Part shown: piece after piece, positions 22,507 to 31,494 of the stretch
How the letters are laid out: each line of letters opens with the position of its first letter
Position numbering within the stretch: the stretch's first letter is position 1
Assembly (NCBI GenBank): GCA_947561395.2
Contig: OX387183.1
Span: 5,637,883-5,701,882 of the forward strand
Length of the DNA: 64,000 bases
Direction of reading: 5' to 3'
Source of the DNA: Buxus sempervirens
Lineage: Eukaryota; Streptophyta; Magnoliopsida; Buxales; Buxaceae
Notes under the pieces: model-generated
Seen by the model: the letters and a program-made list of their open reading frames with translations, nothing else
Databases searched by the model: none
What the model was told of the DNA's origin: nothing
Translations under genes and position numbers: made by a program

Positions 22507-22920
22507 CTTACCTCCGTGTACTCGGGGATGCCCATGTACTTGGGAGGGTGTTCCTCTATGTACTCAAAGATGCTAGTGTACTCGGGATGGCACGTTTTGA
22601 GTTTGGAACAAGTTGATATTATTGAGATTACTGTGTTTGGCTTTAGCACGAGTCTAGATGGCATAGCTCTGTGTGGATCCACATTTGTCAAGTTAAGAGC
22701 TAGGTAGTGGAATAGATTGTTTTCTTTGCTAGTTGTAATGAGTTGTTCACGCACGCGTTTCCACCGTGTACTCGGTGAGGCTTGATCATGTACTCGGCTG
22801 GCTGCGGCTATCCCTCATTTTATCGTGTACTCGGACTGTGACTGGATTAGTACATGCCAACTCATCACTGTACTGGATGGGTTCTCCCACAATAAGACGA
22901 TGATCGTGTACTTGGTTTCG
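22507..22920. repeat. Interspersed GTGTACTCGG repeat in element X
   Basis: At least eight exact or near copies of GTGTACTCGG (variants GTGTACTTGG, ATGTACTCAA), irregularly spaced by 15-60 bp, interrupted by a unique stretch at 22590-22750. No coding meaning is evident in either frame. Confidence 0.6.
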
Positions 22921-25018
22921 CACCTAAGCCGGGAGGTGGCATAGTGAACTTCGGCATTACCTAGTTAAGGGCAATCTTATTTCATGAGTCCACCGTGGAC
23001 TTGTTTTTATGATTTCACTTATGAATCGCTGTTATGCATTGATTGTTGATATTGCCCTTTATCAGTATATATGTTGTATTTGGATTACTCGGATTACTCT
23101 TAAACGTTGGTTATCGTTACTGCTGCATGTTTTACTATTGGAGCATGTTTTAGAACTGATATAAATGTTTTGTGCACGCATGTGCTACTTGCTGGGATAT
23201 TCGTATCTCATTCCGTTTTGATTTGTTTTGTTTTCAGATCCTGGCGGGGACGATATACGTGGGGTTGAGCCAGACGCGGATTACCCCGAGTATAGGGGAG
23301 AGGATTACTTTGTCGAGTGACTATTGAGATATATCTTAGTTGTTATTTCATTTGAGATAGTGAGTAACTTTTGAACTGTAATTCTTTCAATTCATTGTGG
23401 TTTGGTGATTGGGATATTTTAGCGAACTCTGATATTGTTATTGATGATAATAAATGAAATGTCATGTTTCTTATACTCTGATATAGATCCTGCGGTTTTG
23501 TTATCTAACCCTCGGGTACGAGTTACGGTTCCATTACGTAACCCGGATCCGGGGCGTTACACGAAGACACCCCGGCTCGCCCCGTCGCTTTGACAGGTCC
23601 CTCGGGTCCCCCTAGTTTTTGAGTCAATTTTCACCCTTTTCCTAGACCAGCATGCCTCTTCTTGGGTCTGGCGGGGTCCTCTCGAGGTATGGGCCCCTTT
23701 TATTTCATTTTTTATCTTTTTAATTAAATCATGTGGGTCGGATACAAGCCCTGTTGGAATGCCTGTGGGTTGCCAATTTTGGGCTTGGGCCCAGTAAGGT
23801 TATTGGGTAACCCTATTTTTGGTTTGTTTAGGTTATTTAAACAATTATGTATTTTAATGGATTAGTGGGCTTGGATTTGGCCCATTAGCAATTATTCAAG
23901 TGTCCTTGGGCCCGTTTGTTGAAAACGGACTTGGTTTGGGCCAGTCAGAGGTGGGCCCAGGAGGTCTTGGTGGGCCCATTTAGGCCCAAAGTCCACAATG
24001 GGCTAAGAATAGCCCAGACAGCTTTGCAAGGCTGGGTCAAGCCGATTCAGGTCGGATCAAGTCCAACCGGGCTGGAAAAATTGATTTTTTTAGTTATTTT
24101 AATTGCCCGGATTTGCTATACGAGCTGGCCTGGCTCGTAAATATAATACGGTTCAGGCTTGCCCGTATAGAAAATACATGCATGCCCAGACCGTACAGAA
24201 AATACGAGCACGCCTGATTTTTGAGTTTTATGCCAATTTTGGCCAAGATCACTTGGGCTGTCCTCTTAGGGATTTCGGTGACCTCCGTTGGGGTTCCAGC
24301 ACCCTTGCAATGGTGCATACATTTTCATTTGTCTTCTTTTCTTTTAAGCCTTTTATTTGTCTTCTTTTCTTCTTTTTGCATTCTTCCAAGGAACAAGGTT
24401 CCCTTTTAATCACCTATACCACTTTTACCAAGAAGGGAAAGAGAGGGAGAGAGCATGGGGTACATTTATGATTTGGAGAAGACAAAGCTCCCCCTCTTTT
24501 AAGACCAAATGAGCAAAATAGCATGAAACATTAGTTAAATGAGTGACGCCTCTCTTTCTCTCCATCTTTTGATATGTGAGCTCCTCTTCCCATGGGAGCT
24601 CACGAGTCATGCACAACAAGTCAAAACAACATTAGAAGAGACATAATGATGATAAATATTAAATGAACTTAAAATGAAAGTTAAGAGAATAGCTTGATTT
24701 CTATATATGTTAAATAAATTGTCATAAGGAGGCTTACTGCACTATTATTTCCCTGTTTCACTGCGTTGTGGTCCTTCGAGATATTTGGGCAGCGCTTCCG
24801 CACTCCCGTTCATTTCCAAAGACAGTCTTGAAAAGGGGTTCTCCCACTCTCAAGCTGTAAGTGTGAAAGGAGAAGGCAAAGGCAGCACTTCAGGGGTAAA
24901 ACGGGAATTTTTCTGGGGCTAGCAAGGTTTGGACAGGGTGAGGACGTGGAAATAGCCAAGAGGGAGAGGGGGACCAGCCTAAGGGACCAGCTTGTTGAAA
25001 TGGGGAGGGCTGGCCCCC

Positions 25019-25026
25019 TATTTATA
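25019..25026 (-). promoter_or_regulatory. TATA box of solo LTR Y
   Basis: TATAAATA on the minus strand, ~775 nt into the LTR, followed by GGGGGCCAGCCC. The palindrome array lies immediately upstream. Confidence 0.65.
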
Positions 25027-25039
25027 AGCAAAATCTCGT

Positions 25040-25256
25040 GCCTGTATTTGAATTACGGGCATGCCTTGCCCGTACTTGAACTACGGGCTTGCCTTGCCCG
25101 TATTTCAAATACGGGCGCACCGCCCTCGTGCACAAATCTCGAGCGAATCGTCCGTACGGGACGCGTGTCCCGCCGTACGGGACGCTTGTCCTGCTTCTAG
25201 AAGGTTTGCCCGTATTTGAAGTACGAGCATGCCCTGCCCGTACTTTAAATACAGGC
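25040..25256. promoter_or_regulatory. Palindrome array upstream of the Y TATA box
   Basis: Repeated near-perfect palindromes of the form GCCCGTAYTTRAANTACGGGC at about 25040, 25068, 25096, 25208 and 25236 (28-bp steps), plus TCCGTACGGGA and CCGTACGGGAC words between them (25150-25185). Same position relative to the promoter as the TATCCGG/CCGGATA arrays of the Tat element but different sequence. A weaker second cluster (ATACGAGC, TACGGTTC, CCCGTATAG) lies at 24113-24215. Confidence 0.7.
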
Positions 25257-25804
25257 GAGCATGTTTTTAAAATGTTGGATTTGAAAATTTTTGTTAAATT
25301 TGACTTATTTAAAGATTTAAAAAATCTTAAGATTCTTCATCATTACCATATTAAAATATTAAAATATCTTTTATTAAATGGTTTTTATTTATTTTATCAA
25401 TTTATTTGTTTTTTTGCAGCTGTTTTTGCCACATGGGTAGTTTTTCTGAAACTTCAACTGCCCATAACTTCTTCATCCGGTGTCCGATTTTAGCAAACTT
25501 GATGTCGTTGGAATCGGCTTGGAACCTACTATCCACTGGGATCAATTTGGGCAACTGCATTGGGGTCGAGCAAAAAGTCAACTTTTCGCTCCCCAAAAGT
25601 TTGACCGATTCATAACTTTTTCATTCGGATTCCGATTCCAGCAAATTCAGTTGCGTTGGAACCGTGTCAAAGTGCTCTTTTCAATGAGATGAAGTTTGAT
25701 GGACAAATTTACTTGAATCAAAAAGTCAATTTTTTGACCCCCTCAGGATTTGACTTTTCATTTTTCTTCATTTTCGGGTGCAAAAATCAGGTGTCTACAC
25801 CTAT

Positions 25805-26274
25805 GACTTTATTAGGTTTCACAAACTAGTCATACGACTTATAGGCTTCACTAGCAAGTTTCTAATTGCGCAAGCCTCCGCTCATTTTTTGTCCATTCAA
25901 GATTTAAGTTTCCATATACTACCCCTCGAAACAAAATCCTCTTTCAATACTATGAGGCGTTGTATTAAACAACCGAAGTAATATTGCACAAAAAAGCATG
26001 CATAAAGACGTGTATAAAGTGAAAGCATCTGCAGAAGTGAACGCGAGGGTTTCTCTCCAGAAGCATCTACAGAAGGGAGGGTTTCTCTCCGGAACGAGTG
26101 TTTCTCTCTAAAAGCATTGCGGAGCGACGTTTCTCTCTGGAAGCGATTGCGAAGTGAGGTTTTCTCACTGGTGCGAAGCATGCGATAACTGGGGTTTCTA
26201 GGAAGCGTCTGATTTCGGAACAAGTTTGGGAGAGCCTGTCCAAGGTTTGGCTTCCGGTGGGTGACGTCTGACCA
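25805..26274. other. Flank between solo LTR Y and the Tat element
   Basis: Contains five degenerate units with GTTTCTCTCYRGAAGC (26045-26185). No gene recognised; small frames have no known domain. Confidence 0.5.
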
Positions 26275-26369
26275 GGTTTTGTAGACACCCCAAATTGCAC
26301 GAACAATCATCAAAAATCATTATCTCCTGGAAAGCCAGCACAGAATTTGAAGAAAATAAACTTTTACCT

Positions 26370-26511
26370 GTATCCGGATACTCAATCCGGATACAAGTAC
26401 TCCTTCCCGTATCCGGATACTCATACCGGGTACATGTGAGCCTTAGCGTATCCGGTACCATGTACCGGATACCTTAAGGCCCTTTGTTATCCGGTCTGAT
26501 ATACCGGATAC
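26370..26511. promoter_or_regulatory. Palindrome array A in the Tat 5' LTR
   Basis: Four palindromes with arms TATCCGG/CCGGATA (26370-26394, 26409-26434, 26447-26472, 26485-26511), 38-39 bp apart, ~155 bp upstream of the TATA box. Arms contain the GGATA core known for 1R-MYB proteins and CCGG, a CG/CHG methylation site; function is inferred. An identical array is in the 3' LTR at 46693-46834 (one T-for-C change). Confidence 0.75.
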
Positions 26512-26667
26512 CTTAAGTTTGCTCAAAATTAGGGTTTTCCGAGAGCTTTTCACTTTTACCATCATGTCCCTCATTAAATGAGGGAAAATCTCGGAAATAA
26601 CCTTAGGGTTTAGGTTGGAGGGGTTCTAGACATTAATTTGTGTCTACCAATGACCTTAGCCTTTGCC

Positions 26668-26675
26668 TATAAATA
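26668..26675 (+). promoter_or_regulatory. TATA box of the Tat LTR
   Basis: CCTATAAATAGGAG. Predicted transcription start ~26700, so U3 is ~420 bp and R-U5 is long. The matching box in the 3' LTR is at 46991-46998. Confidence 0.75.
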
Positions 26676-28553
26676 GGAGCCTCCTCCTTGAGCAAATGGG
26701 CACACAACTCTTGTTTTGAATTCTCGCAAAGAAGAACTCCAAGAGAAGAAGGAAACCGCTGTGGAATCGCCTCCAGCACTCAGGTAAGCCTCAACTTTTC
26801 TTTTTAATTTCTGTCTTTACATTCCTAGATCTAGATCTCTTCTTCTACCTTTCTGTAGTGTAAAGCCTTGTTTGTATGTGTGGAAATCCTTCCCCGGCTC
26901 AAAGTATCTCAAGACTCCCCTAGCCGTAAAACGTGAAGGCGGATCTAGGAGAAACGAGACTGGGGATTGACCCTAGTGCTAGAACCCATGTAGCATAAGG
27001 CTTTTTGATTGATTGTAAACCGTTCCATATTCAAAGTACCCTTGATTATCTTAAAGAGAACAGAGGGAAACGATAATGGAACGGAACCCTAGGCTATGCT
27101 AGAACCTATTTTGTTGAATCTATATGCATGTGTATGGATCTTGCTTGGTTTTTTCACTTTTGCACACATATCACTATTTTGGCGGGGTAGGCTCATATTT
27201 GGGGTTTATTGCATTTATTGTGATAAAACTCAAATAAATGACCTCAATCAATTCTGAAATGCCTTTCGGATGATTTTAAAGCATTTGTGTTCATATTGCA
27301 CGAATTTCATTTTTATCAATTTTCGGACTTGGTTACTTAAAAGTGGCTTAGCTTGACAGCACCTGTACCCTTACTTCGGACGTCCGTAACTTCATCATCC
27401 GGATGAATTTTGGGGCGATTCCAGAACCATGGGAAAGGTGAGGCTGTCTAGTTTATGTCCACCAAATTTCATGATTTTCTATCTAGCCGATTTTTGACAC
27501 CTCTCTGTCGAAGTTAAGTGGACAGTTCAGGTCCAAGTACAGAACTTGTCACTTCGACGGACCGCCATGTGTTTGTTTTAAGTCCGATTCGAGTGATTTT
27601 TGTTTCTGAGTACTCCTTTATGAGTCTATTTTTAAATCCAGTTGGTTTCATAATTTTTTGATTCCATTTGAATTATTGGTAGCCGATTTACTCAGAACTG
27701 CTCATTTGCACTTTTCTGGGTAAATCTGTGATCTTCGGGGCCTGTTCGGGAGACCACCCAAGGCACACCCGAAGGGATTTTTGTATGAGGCTAGTTTCTG
27801 TTGAAAGATGGCCATACAGACTTCAATCACACCAAATTTCACGGATTTCTATGTAGTGGATTTTTCTAGACAATTTTCCAAAGTTGCCCACTTACCACTT
27901 TTAAAAATCCCCAACAGCAACTTCAAAGGAGCATAACTCCTAGATTTTTCATCGGAATGAAGTGAAATTTTGCATGAGACTCTTGTTTACCCTAATCTTT
28001 CAAATGGATTTGGTTTGGGTCAATTTAGAATCGGATTTGAATGATTTCAAGGCAAATGGTATACTTTTTACCAAATTTTCCGAATTTGATTTAACTTGGT
28101 TTTGAGCAATTTGTGCTTTGATTTCCATCTTTTGAGATATTCCAGAAATGATATTGACATAAGAGAAGATCTAAAATCCAGTTGGATCTTCATGTGAAAA
28201 TATCATACATTGTTCCTTTTTCAAGGTTTCTCATGATTTTTAGCAAGCTTTCTTACTTTGTTTTTTTGCATGAACATACACTTGGCAACCACTTCGTGTG
28301 GATGAATGGGGGTGCCTAACACCTTCCCCCGTTCATAATCTAATCCCCTTACCCATCTCTGGATTTTATTTTTAAGTAGGATTATTTTTATCCTAGAATG
28401 TTTCTTTTGGGTATTTTTGCCTACTTTTGAATCTTTGGTGTCCATTCTCACCCCAAAATCATGAATGGTGGCGACTCTCCCAATTTTTGCGTTGAGCCCG
28501 TGTGTTGACGGAGGGACGATCACTCCGGTGATTTTTTCCCCATGTCTCACAAC

Positions 28554-28571
28554 TGGCGACTCTGCTGGGGA
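28554..28571 (+). other. Primer-binding site of the Tat element
   Basis: TGGCGACTCTGCTGGGGA begins two bases after the 5' LTR. This is the primer-binding site widely reported in Tat/Ogre-type elements (tRNA-Arg complement). Confidence 0.85.
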
Positions 28572-28814
28572 CTTGTGGATTTAAGCCTATTAGTGTATAT
28601 TCATGCTTTTTCATCACTTTTGAATGCTTGCTATTTTGTTTACTTTATTGGTGTATTCTAAATCTGATTGGGATACTTTTAAATTTTACATTGATGAAGG
28701 CATGTGTGTATGCTTGGATATGCTAAGGATCATGTTTAGGGCCTTACCTTGTTGTGCATGCCTACTTGTTTTTGTTTGCCTTGGGTTAGGAGGTTTTTTA
28801 GTGCCATGATTTGA

Positions 28815-29110
28815 GCATGAAAACATTGAGCAAAAATCTGTAAATACAGTAGCCATTAGGATGGTTTTCAAGCATGTTTTCCCTCATTAAAACACTTTGG
28901 TATCATGTCAAGTAGTTGCTAAATTTTTTTGGGCATTAATTTGGGGTATAAGGGAAGCACTTTTGAGCATGAAAATTCTGGAAATTTCAGTGTATATTTG
29001 GGGGATTTCAAGCATGTTTTACCTCATTGAAACACTTTTGAACCATGCCAAGTAAGTGCTAAAATTTTAGGCTTCAATTTGGGGTAAATGGTACACTTTG
29101 AGCATGAAAA
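28815..29110. repeat. Imperfect duplication in the Tat leader
   Basis: Two diverged units beginning GAGCATGAAAA and containing TTTCAAGCATGTTTT and TCATTRAAACACTTT, then CAATTTGGGGTA. Non-coding leader. Confidence 0.5.
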
Positions 29111-29912
29111 AGAGCATGAAATCTGGAATTCTAGGAATGCTTTTGGGTTTCAAGCATGTTTACATGATTTAATTGTTGTTTGTGCAAATAACATGTTTTG
29201 TATACCACTTTTTGGGCATGTAATATTTTTGTGCATATTTGGTGCTTGCTTGCTTGTATTTAGCTTCATTATTTTTGTCATATGTACCTTGGCTAGAAAT
29301 TGAATGCATGGCTACGAAAAAGAGTGGCAAGGGGCTGGGACGTTGTGAATGTTACCACAATTTAAAATTGCACTTGAGCACTTGAAACAATTTGCACAGC
29401 CTACCCTTTACCTATTAGGAAGTTGAACCATGAATGTGTGTAGCTTGGCGCACCGAGGTCGTGACTTCGGAAAGCGAAAGTGAAAACATTTACCTTAGAA
29501 TTTGGGTCAATGATGTGATGACAATGGGATCTGTGATTCGATTCCGGGCATCACTAGACTTAAGTTCTAAGATGCCAATTAAGCCAAAACCCAAAAACCA
29601 TACGCTTGAAGGTGGAGAAACACGTTTTTGGCTAAAAGCACACAATCGCGTTTGGGGAATTGGGTGTAAATGTGGGAAGGCCGTTTGCATGTTTTACAGG
29701 CCAAGGTATAATGTGAATACCATATTGAATGAAGGTAATACAAGGTGGCAAGGTAAAGCCGTGTCCTTTTCTTAAATTTGGGGATTTTGCAAATATAATG
29801 TCCAAGCCCAATTTGGGGCAAGTTTTGAAGGTCAAATTAAGGTGAACATCAATTGGGAATGAAAAAAAAACTAATCGGGTGAAAAAATGAGTCAAAAAAG
29901 GCCATTTCGGCA

Positions 29913-30053
29913 ATAACCGGTAACTCAGGCCGGTTAATAACAACCCTGTTCATATCCGGTATATATTTCCGGATAAAAAGGCATATGCGTGAATCCGGTT
30001 ATGGTAACCGGATACAATAAGGCATATTATTATCCGGAATGTTATACCGGATA
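29913..30053. promoter_or_regulatory. Palindrome array B in the Tat leader
   Basis: Four modules (29913-29938, 29951-29976, 29990-30015, 30030-30053), ~39 bp apart, first loop TAACTCAGG. Unlike the other arrays no good TATA box follows on either strand, so its role is open: relic promoter, enhancer or RNA structure. Confidence 0.6.
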
Positions 30054-30369
30054 CATTCAAAAAATGCACAAATTGGCTTTTCAGCCCAAGTTTTCCTAAT
30101 AAAATGCCTAAAACACTGTGGATAATCCTTAGGCACCCCGAAAAGAACATAAGAAATGTTCCCAAAAATACAAAAAAATATACAAAAAAAAAAGAAAAAT
30201 AAAAAAAAAAGAATAAAATAAAATATTCTTTCAGGATTTAACCTAAGTTTGAAAATCAAAGAGGAAACCAAGGTGTCATTTTTTTTGACACCAACTCAAC
30301 TCAAACATGTGTCAATCAAACTCTGGAACTTGAAAACTGAGAAAATTCAGCAAATTTGAAAAAAAAAAA

Positions 30370-31420
30370 AAAATGAAAACCTTGGTTGGTTATTTTTATC
30401 AATCAAATCAAAATAAAAAAAAAGATCAAAAAAATTGGGACCCTTGGAAGCCCTAGAATATTCCAACACCAAATCAAAACATTTGTGGGATACTTGGATA
30501 GAGTAGTCCAAGACACCTTTGGTTGGTTATTTTTATCAATCAAATCAAAATAAAAAAGATCAAAAAAATTGGGACCCTTGGAAGCCCTAGAATATTCCAA
30601 CACCAAATCAAAACATTTGTGGGATACTTGGATAGAGTAGTCCAAGACACCTTTGGTTGGTTATTTTTACCAATCAAATCAAAACATTTGTGGGATAATT
30701 GGATAGAGTAGTCCAAGACACCTTTGGTTGGTTATTTTTACCAATCAAATCAAAACATTTGTGGGATAATTGGATAGAGTAGTCCAAGACACCTTTGGTT
30801 GGTTATTTTTACCAATCAAATCAAAACATTTGTGGGATAATTGGATAGAGTAGTCCAAGACACCTTTGGTTGGTTATTTTTATCAACCAAATCAAAACAT
30901 TTGTGGGATACTTGGATAGAGTAGTCCAAGACACCTTTGGTTGGTTATTTTTACCAATCAAATCAAAACATTTGTGGGATAATTGGATAGAGTAGTCCAA
31001 GACACCTTTGGTTGGTTATTTTTATCAATCAAATCAAAACATTTGTGGGATACTTGGATAGAGTAGTCCAAGACACCTTTGGTTGGTTATTTTCATCAAT
31101 CAAATCAAAACATTTGTGGGATACTTGGAAGCCCTAGAATAGTCCAAGACACCTTTGGTTGGTTATTTTTACCAATCAAATCAAAACATTTGTGGGATAA
31201 TTGGATAGAGTAGTCCAAGACACCTTTGGTTGGTTATTTTTATCAATCAAATCAAAACATTTGTGGGATACTTGGATAGAGTAGTCCAAGACACCTTTGG
31301 TTGGTTATTTTTATCAATCAAATCAAAAAAAAAATGAAAACCTTGGTTGGTTATTTTTATCAATCAAATAAAAATTTGGGACCCTTGGAAGCCCTAGAAT
31401 ATTCCAACTCAAAACAAAAC
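30370..31420 (+). repeat. 71-bp tandem repeat in the Tat leader
   Basis: About a dozen units with CATTTGTGGGATAATTGG, GTCCAAGACACCTTTGG and TTATTTTTACCAATC in order. Six or more steps are exactly 71 bp; some units carry an extra segment with GACCCTTGGAAGCCCTAG. The repeat ends shortly before the gag start. Tandem repeats inside Tat elements can seed satellites. Confidence 0.88.
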
Positions 31421-31494
31421 AAAAAAAAAAAATATCTGGATTGGTGTTCACCTAACCTACTGGTTTACATGTATAGGGGTGTGACTCAAGATAA

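Larger units (their letters stand above)
16552..23561 (+). mobile_element. LTR-like element 'X', probably a large solo LTR, split by Z
   Basis: Begins TGTAAAATCCCTAATTTTTA, ends GGGGCGTTACA, flanked by a perfect 5-bp duplication CGAAG (16547-16551, 23562-23566). Without Z it is about 4.26 kb. The ends resemble the TGTAA.ACCCC...GGGGCGTTACA pattern of long chromovirus (Del/Tekay-like) LTRs, so a solo LTR is the simplest reading; a LARD without coding is the alternative, but no internal pair of LTRs was seen. A TATA box CTATATAAGTA is at 16854. Near the 3' end an acceptor-like TTTTGTTTTCAG (23227-23238) precedes a short open stretch ending GEDYFVE. Confidence 0.72.
16363..25799 (-). mobile_element. 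Solo LTR 'Y' (gypsy, Tat-type), split by element X
   Basis: On the minus strand it starts TGTAGACACCTGATTTTTGC at 25799 and ends AGGTGCGCATA at 16363. Flanks are CCTAC (16358-16362) and CCTAT (25800-25804), a 5-bp duplication with one mismatch. Removing X and its duplication leaves 2,422 bp: 16363-16551 and 23567-25799. A TATA box is at 25026-25019 (minus), with a palindrome array just upstream of it. Its ends and U5 motifs (TGGCGACTC) match solo LTR Z, so Y and Z belong to the same broad family. No coding sequence. Confidence 0.82.
26280..28551 (+). repeat. Tat element, 5' LTR
   Basis: 2,272 bp. Order: four-module palindrome array (26370-26511), TATA box TATAAATA (26668-26675), leader with a consensus splice donor CTCAG|GTAAGCC at 26783/26784, and a U5 end with TGGCGACTCT at 28469, 73 nt before the LTR end. 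Differs from the 3' LTR at about 26490, 28248 and 28410. Confidence 0.95.

Noticed and set aside
28221-28550. Minus-strand frame of ~110 codons in both Tat LTRs (28221-28550 and 48544-48885)
   Set aside because: It is in LTR U5 sequence with no domain; identity between copies only reflects LTR identity.
29434-29775. 113-codon frame in the Tat leader as an Ogre-like ORF1
   Set aside because: Too short and without similarity to known ORF1 proteins; overlapping frames on the other strand are equally long.
30370-31420. Regularly spaced repeats that could suggest a CRISPR array
   Set aside because: Units are contiguous 71-bp tandem copies without unique spacers, in a plant retrotransposon.
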